From assembly GCF_008704425.1 (NCBI RefSeq), contig NZ_CP023696.1, positions 186,001 to 250,000 on the forward strand: a DNA stretch of 64,000 nucleotides. Reading direction: 5' to 3'. Of this stretch, positions 34,354 through 42,209 are shown one piece after another. Under the pieces are notes generated by a model. It did not search any database. It was not told the origin of the DNA and saw only the letters and a list, made by a program, of their open reading frames with translations. Positions within the stretch are counted from its first letter, which is position 1. Each line of letters starts with the position of its first letter. The stretch comes from Streptomyces fradiae ATCC 10745 = DSM 40063. Its GTDB lineage: Bacteria > Actinomycetota > Actinomycetes > Streptomycetales > Streptomycetaceae. The translations under genes were made by a program, and so were the position numbers.

Positions 34354-34381
34354 GGCCCGCAGCCGCGCCCGGCTGCGGGCC
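34354..34381 (+). terminator. Hairpin ending the polyamine operon
   Basis: GGCCCGCAGCC and GGCTGCGGGCC pair perfectly (11 bp) around GCGCCC, 46 bases after the aminopropyltransferase stop. Confidence 0.75.
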
Positions 34382-34522
34382 GTTCGGCCCCGCGGCCGGG
34401 TCCGCCCGGCCCTGGGGGACGCTCCGCTGTGCGGGGAGTCTGGAGTCGTGATCGGATGGGAGGGCCATCCGCACGCAGGCCGACGACGTGTTCCGGCCGA
34501 CCGCACCCCGGAGGTGGGCCCG

Positions 34523-35497
34523 ATGACCGCCCCTACGCCGGACACGGCGTCGCTGACGTCCTGGGTGGGCGACGCCGTGCTGGCGCCGTCCGTCCACAAC
34601 GCCCAGCCGTGGCTGTTCCGCTACGAGCGGGCGAGCGGGACGCTGACGCTGCGGGCGGACCCGGCCCGGACCATGCCGCACGCCGACCCGTCCGGGCGCG
34701 GACTCCACCTCGGGTGCGGGGCCGCCCTGTTCAACCTGCGGGTCGCGGCGGCCGACGAGGGGTGGGAGGCGCGCGTCGCGGCGCGGCCCGACCCGGCGGA
34801 CCCGGCCCTGCTGGCCCGGGTCTCCTTCGTACCGGGGCCCGACCGGGACACCCTCGCCGACCTGCGGCCCGCGGTCCCCCGGCGGCACACCAGCCGGGAG
34901 CCGTTCGGCGACGAGCCCGTGGAGGAGGCGCTGCTCGACGGGTTGCGCGGCGCCGCCCTGGCCGAGGGGGCGCGTCTGGACTTCGCCGACGACTGGCGGG
35001 TGCGGGAGCTGCTGTCCGCGCTGTGGGACGCCGGGCACGCGGAGGAGCTGGCGCCCGAGGTGCGCGCGGAGATCGCCCGGTGGACGGCCGGCGTGGACGA
35101 CACGGCGACGGAGGGCATCCCGTCGTACGCGCTCGGGCCCCGCCGCTACGACGGCCGCGCGCCCGTACGGGACTTCCCCGGCGCGCAGCGGGAGCGGGAC
35201 ACCGCGGCGGTGTACGAGTCGCGGCCCTGCCTCGCCGTCCTGGGCACGCACCGCGACCGGCCGGAGGACTGGCTGCTCGCGGGGCAGGCCATGCAGCGCG
35301 TGCTGCTCCAGGCGACGCTCGACGGGCTGTCCACCTCGCTCAGCTCGCAGGCGCTGGAGTGGCCGGAGCTGCGCTGGCTGGTGCGGGACCCCCGCTCGGA
35401 GACGGCCTACCCGCAGATCGTCATCCGCGTCGGCTACGGCCCCGAGATCCCGGCCACGCCCCGCAGGCCGGTCGACGCGGTGCTCACCGTCGAGTAG
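34523..35497 (+). CDS. Acg-family nitroreductase-like protein
   Basis: A 324-residue protein of the actinobacterial Acg/Rv3131 family, a degenerate tandem nitroreductase fold that binds FMN. Typical segments are VLAPSVHNAQPWLFRY near the start, GRGLHLGCGAALFNLR, RRHTSREPFG and the late LLAGQAMQRVLLQAT. In mycobacteria members belong to the dormancy regulon and may sequester flavin; Streptomyces copies are often linked to hypoxia or nitric oxide response. ATG 34523 has GGAGGTGGG upstream. The 3' end overlaps the convergent LysR gene by 14 bases. Confidence 0.87.
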   Translation: MTAPTPDTASLTSWVGDAVLAPSVHNAQPWLFRYERASGTLTLRADPARTMPHADPSGRGLHLGCGAALFNLRVAAADEGWEARVAARPDPADPALLARVSFVPGPDRDTLADLRPAVPRRHTSREPFGDEPVEEALLDGLRGAALAEGARLDFADDWRVRELLSALWDAGHAEELAPEVRAEIARWTAGVDDTATEGIPSYALGPRRYDGRAPVRDFPGAQRERDTAAVYESRPCLAVLGTHRDRPEDWLLAGQAMQRVLLQATLDGLSTSLSSQALEWPELRWLVRDPRSETAYPQIVIRVGYGPEIPATPRRPVDAVLTVE

Positions 35498-36608
35498 TCC
35501 CGCCGTCCGCCCGGAGCGGGGCGGGCCCCTCGGCCCCGCTCGGGCCGGGCCGCGCGACGGCCGCCCCGTCGGCGGAGGGCCCGTCGGCGGAGGGCCCGTC
35601 GGCGGAGGGCCGCGCGGCGGGGGGCCGGTCCCGGCCCGCCCGGACGGCAGCCTGCGGGTGCGCGGGCGTGTAGGCGCGCGTCACCCACTTCTGCAGGTGC
35701 GGGGCCTGCGCCAGCAGGGTCCGGTAGGTGCGGACGGCGTGGTGGTGCAGGGCCTCGGCCACCGGTGGCGCGACCCGGTCGCGGCGCCAGAGGAGCAGCA
35801 GACGCTGCCACAGGGGGTCTCCGGCCAGCGGCTTGACCAGCACCCCGTCGGCGGGGCGCACGGTGGGCTGGACGGCGGTCACCCCGAGCCCCCGGGCGAT
35901 CATCGACTGCAGCTGGTCGAGTACGTGGAACTCGTGCGTGGCGGCCGGGGTGAAACCGGCGGCCCGGCAGGCGTCGTAGAAGGCGCCGGGCCAGCCCACC
36001 CCGTCGTCGGAGGCGACGAACCAGGTGTCCTGCGACAGCTCCTCCAGCGGGACCTCGACGCGGTGCGCCAGCGGGTGGCCGGCGTGGATGGCGACGAAGA
36101 TCGGGACGGTGTTGACGGCGCGGTGGGCCAGCGCGGTGGAGTGCCGCACGGGAAGGCCGGGGTAGTCGATGCCCAGGGCGGCGTCGAGCTCGCCGGCCTC
36201 CAGGAGCGCGAGGAGCTCGCCGGTGGCGTACACGCTGCTGACGGAGACCGCGAGGTCCGGGCAGGCGTCGCGGAGGGCGTCCAGGAGCGTCGGCACCACC
36301 GGCGTGTTGGTGACGCCGAGCCGGAGCGCGCCGGACGCCGCGGGCGCACCGCCCGCGGGCCGCCGCCCGAGCGCGTCGGCCCGGCTCAGGATCTCGCGGG
36401 CCTGGCTCACGACCTCCGCTCCGTAGGCGGTCAGCTCCACGCCCGCGCTGCTGCGCACGAACAGTCCCTCGCCGAGCAGTCGCTCGATACGGCGCAACTG
36501 CGTGCTGAGGGCGGGCTGGGTGAACCCGAGCGCGACCGCCGCCCGGCCGACGCTCCCGGAGTCGGCGATCGCGCACAGCACCCGGAGGTGGCGCAGCTCC
36601 AGTTCCAT
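35484..36608 (-). CDS. LysR-family transcriptional regulator
   Basis: A 374-residue LysR regulator. The N-terminal winged HTH is complete (MELELRHLRVLCAIADSGSV, then FTQPALSTQLRRIERLLG). The co-inducer domain follows to about residue 300 (LRLGVTNTPVVPTLL, QSMIARGLGVTAVQP). The last about 60 residues are an unusual tail with PSADG repeated three times, coded by 15-bp repeats at 35568-35612. ATG 36608 is preceded by GAGGTG. It converges on the Acg-type gene with a 14-base overlap; its targets are not evident. Confidence 0.9.
   Translation of the reverse strand: MELELRHLRVLCAIADSGSVGRAAVALGFTQPALSTQLRRIERLLGEGLFVRSSAGVELTAYGAEVVSQAREILSRADALGRRPAGGAPAASGALRLGVTNTPVVPTLLDALRDACPDLAVSVSSVYATGELLALLEAGELDAALGIDYPGLPVRHSTALAHRAVNTVPIFVAIHAGHPLAHRVEVPLEELSQDTWFVASDDGVGWPGAFYDACRAAGFTPAATHEFHVLDQLQSMIARGLGVTAVQPTVRPADGVLVKPLAGDPLWQRLLLLWRRDRVAPPVAEALHHHAVRTYRTLLAQAPHLQKWVTRAYTPAHPQAAVRAGRDRPPAARPSADGPSADGPSADGAAVARPGPSGAEGPAPLRADGGTTRR
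35568..35612. repeat. Three 15-bp units in the LysR C-terminal tail
   Basis: GTCGGCGGAGGGCCC occurs three times in tandem (the last copy diverges in its final bases). It lies in frame inside the LysR gene and adds five-residue units to a disordered tail. Confidence 0.85.
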
Positions 36609-37492
36609 CGGTACACCTCGCTGTGGCCGGGGACGGGCGTCCATTATGCGCGGGGGCGGTGAGCGCGGCGGGGCGGCGGGGGCGGTGCGCACGCGCGGGA
36701 AGCGGGGGCGGCGGTGCGCGGTGGACTGGGCGCCGGAGGGGCCGGCGCCCCACGCCCGGAGCCGGGGCGCGCAGCGCCGGTGCACCGGGGCGGGGCTCCC
36801 GGGCGGGCGGCTCCCGCCCGGGCGGGCGGCTCCCCCCGGGCTGGCCGCTCCTCCATGCGGACCGGCTCGACCCGGCGGGCACACCCCGGACAGTTCCGCT
36901 TCCCCGGAAGGCGACTCCCCGGGCAGGTCGGCTCCCGGCGGGCGGCGTCCCCGGACGGACCGGCCCCCCGGCGGGCGGCGTCCCCGGACGGACCGGCCCC
37001 CGGCGGGCAGCGTCCCCGGACAGGCCGGCTCCCAGCCGGAGGGCTCCCCGCCGTGGAGGCGCCCGCGGTCGAACCGGCCCCGCGCCGGGTTCCCCGACCG
37101 GACCGGCTCCCTCGGCCGGGGGCACCCCGGCCGGCCGCCCAGAGCGAGGCTGCTCTCCCACCGCCCGGCCCCGGTCGACGTCGGTGGACGTTATGGCGGG
37201 CCCGCTCGTTCTCTTATGCCCCGCTCCGTTGTCCCGGCGGAACCGGCGTGGAAACCTCGACACACCACCTCCCGTCCGGCCCGGACGGCGCGGCGCCGCT
37301 CCCCGCGGCTCCGCCGCTCCCGCCCCCGCGACCACCTGCCCCAGGCCCGGTGCGCGGCGCCCCGGCGGACGCCGTGCGCCACCGCCGAGAGGGGCTCCCG
37401 GCGGCCGGACGTACCGGCCGGCGCGTCCGGCGGCGCGGGCCACGGGGCGCGCGGGAGGCAGGTCCACGACCCATTCGAACCAGGAGACGACG
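36609..37492. other. 884-base region between LysR and aminopeptidase P genes; reiterated, no gene
   Basis: No frame shows a recognisable protein. From about 36915 to 37035 there are three copies of a 33-34 base unit containing GGCGGGCGGCGTCCCCGGAC, and shorter relatives on both sides. At 37185-37225 the composition drops (GACGTTATGGCGG, TTCTCTTATGCC), the best candidate for the promoter of the aminopeptidase gene. I found no copy of the TGCAATG site seen near the collagenase. Confidence 0.5.
36915..37035. repeat. Three 33-34 bp GC-rich tandem units
   Basis: The unit CGGCGGGCGGCGTCCCCGGA followed by CGGACCGGCCCCC repeats three times with small changes. It lies well upstream of the aminopeptidase P start and has no coding frame. 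Confidence 0.75.
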
Positions 37493-38956
37493 GTGCCCGC
37501 GGAGACGGACGAGAACCAGCAGCGCAAGAACGGCCTGTACGGGCGGGTGAGCGCCGAACTCGCCGAGAACATGAAGCGGGGATGGGCCGACACCGAGCGC
37601 CACGACCTGCAACCGATCGCGCAGGCGGCGTACACCGCGCTCCGCCGGGCGGAGCTGTCCGCCCGCTTCCCCGGTGAGCTGCTGGTCGTCCCGGCCGGTG
37701 TCCCGAAGGTCCGCGCCAACGACACGGCCTACCCCTTCAGGCCCTCCTCCGACTACGTCTACCTGACCGGCGACCAGTCCCCCAACGCCGTACTGGTGCT
37801 GGAGCCCCGCGAGCCCGGTGAGGCCGGCGGACCCGGCGAGCCCGCGGGCCATCGGGCGACCGCCTTCGTGCTCCCGCGCTCCGACCGCGAGAGCGGCGAG
37901 TTCTGGCTGGACTACCACGGCGAGCTGTGGGACGGCCCCCGCAACAGCCTCGCGGAGAACGCGCGGCTGCTCGGCCTGGCCTGCGACGACGTCCGCGCGT
38001 TCGCCGGCCGGCTCGCCGCGGCCACCGGCCCGGTCCGGCTGCTGCGCGGCCACGACCCGGAGGTCGACGCGGCGCTCGCGGGCCGGACGGCGGCCGGACG
38101 GGACGACGAGTTCCGTACGGTCCTCTCCGAGATGCGCCTGGTCAAGGACGAGTTCGAGATCGCCGACCTCCGGTTCGCCTGCGCGGCCACCGCCCTCGGC
38201 TTCGAGGACGTCGTCCGCACCCTCGCGGGGGCCGGGCCGACCCCCGAGCGCCTCATCGAGGGCACCTTCTTCACGCGCGCGCGGGTCGAGGGCAACGACG
38301 TCGGCTACGCGTCCATCTGCGCGGCGGGGCCCCACGCCACGACCCTGCACTGGGTCCGCAACGACGGCGAGGCCCGCCCCGGCGACCTCCTGCTGCTGGA
38401 CGCCGGGGTGGAGACCCGCAACCTCTACACGGCCGACATCACCCGCACCCTGCCCGTCGACGGCCGCTTCACCCCGGTCCAGCGCCGGGTCTACGAGGCG
38501 GTGTACGCGGCGCAGGAGGCCGGCATCGCCGCGGTCAAGCCGGGCGCGGCGTACCGGGACTTCCACGACGCCGCCCAGCGGGTGCTGGCCGAGCACCTGG
38601 CGGCCTGGGGGCTGCTGGGGGACCGGACGGCGGAGGAGGCGGTGGCCCTGGGGCTGCAGCGCCGCTGGACCCTGGCCGGCACCGGCCACATGCTCGGCCT
38701 GGACGTCCACGACTGCGCCAAGGCACGGACCGGGATGTACGTGGACGGCACGCTGGAGCCGGGGATGGTGCTCACCGTCGAGCCGGGCCTCTACTTCCAG
38801 TCCGACGACCTGACCGTCCCCGAGGAGTACCGCGGCATCGGGGTGCGGATCGAGGACGACATCCTCGTCACCGAGGAGGGCAACGAGAACCTGTCGGCCG
38901 CCCTGCCCCGCGAGGCCGGCGAGGTGGAGGCCTGGATGGCCCGCCTGCGCGGCTGA
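37493..38956 (+). CDS. Aminopeptidase P family (Xaa-Pro aminopeptidase), copy 1
   Basis: Cytoplasmic M24B metallopeptidase of 487 residues that removes the residue before proline. The N-terminal AMP_N domain (about 20-180) includes AYPFRPSSDYVYLTG. The pita-bread catalytic domain carries the metal ligands: Asp in LLLDAG and ADITRTLPVDG, His in GTGHMLGLDVHDC, and Glu in TVEPGLYF and GIGVRIEDDILVT. All five usual ligands are present. GTG 37493 has AGGAG six bases upstream. Position before the second copy, the GntR regulator and the collagenase fits cleavage of Xaa-Pro/Hyp peptides released from collagen. Confidence 0.93.
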   Translation: MPAETDENQQRKNGLYGRVSAELAENMKRGWADTERHDLQPIAQAAYTALRRAELSARFPGELLVVPAGVPKVRANDTAYPFRPSSDYVYLTGDQSPNAVLVLEPREPGEAGGPGEPAGHRATAFVLPRSDRESGEFWLDYHGELWDGPRNSLAENARLLGLACDDVRAFAGRLAAATGPVRLLRGHDPEVDAALAGRTAAGRDDEFRTVLSEMRLVKDEFEIADLRFACAATALGFEDVVRTLAGAGPTPERLIEGTFFTRARVEGNDVGYASICAAGPHATTLHWVRNDGEARPGDLLLLDAGVETRNLYTADITRTLPVDGRFTPVQRRVYEAVYAAQEAGIAAVKPGAAYRDFHDAAQRVLAEHLAAWGLLGDRTAEEAVALGLQRRWTLAGTGHMLGLDVHDCAKARTGMYVDGTLEPGMVLTVEPGLYFQSDDLTVPEEYRGIGVRIEDDILVTEEGNENLSAALPREAGEVEAWMARLRG

Positions 38957-38996
38957 CGCGCCCGCGCCCGCGCATCCGCCGGGCGCCACGAGACGG

Positions 38997-39065
38997 CGGC
39001 GGCCGCGACAGGAGGGCGCGGCCGCCGCACCGTGCCGCGCGGCGGCGAGCGCCGCCGCGCGGCAC
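38997..39065 (+). terminator. Two consecutive hairpins between the aminopeptidase genes
   Basis: The first is CGGCGGCCGCG paired with CGCGGCCGCCG (38997-39027, 9-base loop). The second is GTGCCGCGCGGCGGC paired with GCCGCCGCGCGGCAC around GAGC (39032-39065), a perfect 15-bp stem. They end copy 1 and lie just ahead of the ribosome binding site of copy 2, so they may also attenuate expression of copy 2. Confidence 0.75.
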
Positions 39066-39091
39066 CGACCACGACAGGGGAGGTCCCTCGG

Positions 39092-40711
39092 ATGACGGAG
39101 CAGAACGGCGCTCACCGCACGGCCGCGGCCACAGGAGCGGCCCGGGGCGGAGGCACGGCCACGGAAGCGGGCACGGCCACGGGCGCGGAGGCAGGCACGG
39201 CCACGGGCGCGGGCGCGGAGGCAGGCACGAGCACGGGCGCGGAGGCGGGCACGGCCACGGGCACGGCCACGGAGGCGGGCACGCACACGGCCGCGGGCAT
39301 CGGCGCGCGGACGGTACCCGCGGCGGAGGGCGGCCCCTTCCGCGGCGGGTGGGCGGACACCCGCCGCGCGGTGCCGCCCCTGGCGGGGGCGCCGTACGCG
39401 GCGAAGCGGCGCTCGGCGCTGTCCGAGCGCTTCCCCGGTGAACGGGTGGTGATCCCGTCGGGCGGCCTGAAGGCCAGGAGCAACGACTTCGACTACCCGT
39501 TCCGGCCGCACTCCGCCTTCGTCCACCTCACCGCCGAGCTGGGGACCCGGGCAGTGCCCGACAGCGTCCTCGTCTTCGAGCCCACCGGGACCGGGCACGC
39601 GGTGACCCTGTTCACCCGGCCGCGGTCACCGCGCGACGGCGGCCCCCGCGGAACCGAGTTCCACAGCGACCGGCGGTACGGGGAGTTCTGGACCGGCAGG
39701 CGCCGGACGCTCGCCGAGACCTCGGACGAGCTCGGCGTCGAGGCCGCCGGGCGGGACGGCCTGGAGCGGGCCCTTCGCGGGGGCGTCCCGACCCGTGTGC
39801 TGCGCGGTGTGGACGCGCGCGTCGACGCGGCGGTGCCGCCCCGCCCGCGGGCCGACGCCGAGCTGGAGACCTTCCTGTCGGAGTCGCGGCTGGTCAAGGA
39901 CGTCTGGGAGACGGAGCAGTTGCGCTCGGCCGTGGAGTGGACGGTCGCCGGCTTCCACGACGTCGCCGGGGAGCTGCGCCACGCCGCGCGCCTCGCACGC
40001 GGGGAGCGCTGGATCGAGGGGACCTTCAACCGGCGGGCCCGGCTCGGCGGGTACGGGCTGGGCTTCGAGACCATCGCGGCGGCCGGGGCGCACGCCTGCG
40101 TCCTGCACTGGACGCGCAACGACGGCCCGGTGCGGGACGGGGACCTGCTCCTGCTGGACGCGGGTGTCGAGGCCGACTCCTTCCACACCGCGGACGTCAC
40201 CCGGACGCTGCCGGTCGGCGGCCGGTTCACCGACGTCCAGCGCCGGGTGTACGACCTGGTGCACGCCGCGCAGTCGGCGGGGATCGCCGCCCTGCGGCCC
40301 GGAGCGCGGTTCGGCGACTTCCACGACGCGGCGATGCGGGTCATCGCCGAGGGGCTCGACGCGTGGGGGCTGCGGCCGTACGGCGCGACGGCCGCGACCG
40401 CCGAGGCGGACCTGTACCGCCGTTACACCGTGTGCGGCTCGGGCCACATGCTGGGCCTGGACTGCCACGACTGCGCGGGTGCCCGCCGGGAGGCCTACGG
40501 GGACGGCGTGCTCGAACCGGGCCACGTCCTGACCGTGGAGCCCGGACTGTACTTCCAGCCGGACGACCTGACGGTGCCGGAGGAACTGCGCGGCATCGGC
40601 GTGCGGATCGAGGACGACTTCCTCGTCACGGCCGACGGGGCCGAGTGCCTGTCGGCGGGACTGCCGCGCGGGGCCGACGAGGTCGAGGCGTGGCTGGCGG
40701 CCCTGCGCTGA
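39092..40711 (+). CDS. Aminopeptidase P family, copy 2, with Thr/Ala/Gly repeat N-terminus
   Basis: Second M24B peptidase, 539 residues and clearly a paralogue of the upstream gene: DYPFRPHSAFVHLTAELG, LLLLDAGVEAD, ADVTRTLPVGG, GSGHMLGLDCHDC, TVEPGLYFQPDDLTVPEELR and GIGVRIEDDFLVT align block by block, with all metal ligands kept. It differs in a 70-residue N-terminal extension of ATGxE/AGTxTG repeats with no counterpart in copy 1. ATG 39092 has AGGGGAGG upstream. Copy 2 may have a different peptide preference. Confidence 0.92.
   Translation: MTEQNGAHRTAAATGAARGGGTATEAGTATGAEAGTATGAGAEAGTSTGAEAGTATGTATEAGTHTAAGIGARTVPAAEGGPFRGGWADTRRAVPPLAGAPYAAKRRSALSERFPGERVVIPSGGLKARSNDFDYPFRPHSAFVHLTAELGTRAVPDSVLVFEPTGTGHAVTLFTRPRSPRDGGPRGTEFHSDRRYGEFWTGRRRTLAETSDELGVEAAGRDGLERALRGGVPTRVLRGVDARVDAAVPPRPRADAELETFLSESRLVKDVWETEQLRSAVEWTVAGFHDVAGELRHAARLARGERWIEGTFNRRARLGGYGLGFETIAAAGAHACVLHWTRNDGPVRDGDLLLLDAGVEADSFHTADVTRTLPVGGRFTDVQRRVYDLVHAAQSAGIAALRPGARFGDFHDAAMRVIAEGLDAWGLRPYGATAATAEADLYRRYTVCGSGHMLGLDCHDCAGARREAYGDGVLEPGHVLTVEPGLYFQPDDLTVPEELRGIGVRIEDDFLVTADGAECLSAGLPRGADEVEAWLAALR
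39138..39300 (+). repeat. Hexanucleotide-based repeat coding the copy 2 N-terminus
   Basis: In-frame arrays of GGCACG, GCCACG and GCGGAG-type hexamers (such as GGCACGGCCACGGGC and GCGGAGGCAGGCACG) fill this part, giving alternating Ala-Gly-Thr-Ala-Thr-Gly. The tract is prone to slippage, and its reverse strand is an open frame too. Confidence 0.8.
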
Positions 40712-40857
40712 CCGGCCGCGCCGCGCCTGCGACGCCCACACACACCCCACCCCACTCCGCCCGCGCCGCGCCGGGCGCCGGCGTCGGTCCCTCACCGTCG
40801 CCCGGACGTCCGCACGCCTCCGCCTCCGTGCCGCCGACGACCCGCCGCCAGAGCAAC

Positions 40858-40875
40858 GTGACATTGTATAGTGAC
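40858..40875. promoter_or_regulatory. Putative GntR site and -10 region of the gntR-type gene
   Basis: GTGACATTGTATAGTGAC overlaps a TATAGT -10-like box 38 bases before the ATG. Its reverse complement contains CAATGTCAC, identical to nine bases of the palindrome between the two hydroxyproline operons at 50169-50188. Binding here would give autoregulation. Confidence 0.5.
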
Positions 40876-40909
40876 GGGTCATCGGCCGCCGGACGGAGGA
40901 GCAGCGGGC

Positions 40910-41659
40910 ATGACCCATCTGAGACCGCAGGCGATCTCCGTCCAGGCCCATCTGCGCGACCAGGTCGCCGGCGCGCTCCGGGCCGCCCTCATCGCGGGCG
41001 ACCTGCGTCCGGGCGCCGTCTACTCCGCCCCCGCCCTGGCGGCGGAGCTCGGCGTCTCCGCCACGCCGGTGCGCGAGGCCATGCTGGACCTGGCACGGGA
41101 GGGGCTGGTCGAAGCGGTGCGCAACAAGGGTTTCCGCGTCACCGAGATGACCGAGCGGGACCTCGACGAGTTCACCGAGATCCGCGCCCTGATCGAGGTC
41201 CCCACCGTGGGGCGCGTCACCGCGTCGGCGACCGCCGGGCAGCTGGAGTCGCTGCGCCCGCTGGCGCTGCGGATCGTCACGGCGGCCCGGGAGCACGACG
41301 TCCTCGCGTACCTCGAAGCCGACCACCGCTTCCACCTCGAACTGCTGGCCCTGGCGGGCAACCGCCATCTCGTGGACGTGGTGGCCGACCTGCGCACGCG
41401 CTCGCGCCTGTTCGGGCTGGGCAGCCTCAACGAGGCGGGGCGGCTGGTCGCCTCCGCCCGGGAGCACGTCGAGCTGCTCGACCTGATGGCGGCCGGCCGG
41501 GTCCTCGAGGCCGAGGAGTGCATGCGCCGCCATCTCGCGCACGTGCGCACCCTCTGGGCGGACGGCCGGGCGGGCGCACCGGCGGACGGCACCGCGGACG
41601 GCGCGGGGGCCGCTCCGGCGGGCGCCCGGGACGCGGCCCTGGGGCTCGGCGGCCGGTAG
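40910..41659 (+). CDS. GntR/FadR-family regulator of the collagen-hydroxyproline block (inferred)
   Basis: A 249-residue GntR regulator with an FCD effector domain. The winged HTH is at about 10-75 (LRDQVAGALRAALIAGDLRP, then ALAAELGVSATPVREAMLDL and GFRVTEMTERDLDE). The all-helical FCD domain (about 80-215) has the Asp/His metal-site pattern DHRFHLELLALAGN and REHVELLDLMAAG. The last about 30 residues are Ala/Gly-rich. ATG 40910 has GGAGG upstream. It stands between aminopeptidase P and collagenase genes. A related TGCAATG/CAATGTCAC site occurs at its own promoter, before the collagenase and between the catabolic operons, so it is the best candidate regulator. Confidence 0.88.
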   Translation: MTHLRPQAISVQAHLRDQVAGALRAALIAGDLRPGAVYSAPALAAELGVSATPVREAMLDLAREGLVEAVRNKGFRVTEMTERDLDEFTEIRALIEVPTVGRVTASATAGQLESLRPLALRIVTAAREHDVLAYLEADHRFHLELLALAGNRHLVDVVADLRTRSRLFGLGSLNEAGRLVASAREHVELLDLMAAGRVLEAEECMRRHLAHVRTLWADGRAGAPADGTADGAGAAPAGARDAALGLGGR

Positions 41660-42209
41660 GCGGCGCCCGGCCGCCCCGGCGACCCATCAGACGGCGCACG
41701 ACCGGACGCCCCGCGGGCCGCCCGGCGGACTGCCGCGCCCCGAATCTCCGGCGCCCCCGCCCGGCCGCACCGCGCCGGCTCCCACCCGCGCACGGCAGCG
41801 CGGTACGGGGTGGTGCGCGGTGACGCGGGCCGCCCGTACGCCCCACCACGCGCTCCCCCGCCGCCCCGCCCACGGGGCCGGACGGGGAGCCTTCCCGGCG
41901 GCGCGCTCCGGAGGGAGGGGCACAGGACGGCGGCGCGGCGACCGTGCGGCCGCCGCGCCATGCGCGCCGCGTCACGCGCTCGCGCCGCAACTGCCCCCGG
42001 CCGTTTGCCGATCGGCCACTTCGAATCTCGCCGGACGCCTTCCCTGAGCCATGTGACCTGTGCAATGGTACATGGCACAGGTCGTGGCCATGCCAAGCCT
42101 GGCATCGGCCGTGCTCCCGTCGGATCCGACGGCGCGGCCCTTCCCCGCCACGGCCTTCCCATCCCCCACCGGTCACGCGTCGCGTGTCCGAACCCTCATG
42201 GGAGGCGTA
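41660..42209. other. 550-base region upstream of the collagenase
   Basis: No gene is visible in the first 380 bases, which are plain GC-rich sequence. From about 42000 the composition falls (GCCACTTCGAATCTCGCC) and a 29-base imperfect palindrome sits at 42055-42083, so this is the collagenase control region. The open frame of the collagenase extends back to 42060 but would run through this palindrome. Confidence 0.55.
42055..42083. promoter_or_regulatory. Collagenase operator candidate (29-base palindrome)
   Basis: GACCTGTGC and GCACAGGTC are perfectly complementary 9-base arms around AATGGTACATG, and 13 of 14 possible pairs close except two mismatches near the centre. The inner 17 bases, TGCAATGGTACATGGCA, match TGCAATGTCACATGACA at 50168-50184 in 14 positions. 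It lies about 130 bases upstream of the start codon. Confidence 0.6.

Noticed and set aside
36623..37492. Long N-terminal extension of aminopeptidase P copy 1
   Set aside because: It is repeat-rich GC sequence; the GTG at 37493 has AGGAG at the right distance and matches the family's N-terminus.
42060..42209. Collagenase start at ATG 42060 or 42198
   Set aside because: The first would place the operator palindrome inside the gene. The second precedes the GGGAGG Shine-Dalgarno, which fits GTG 42210 and gives a clean signal peptide.
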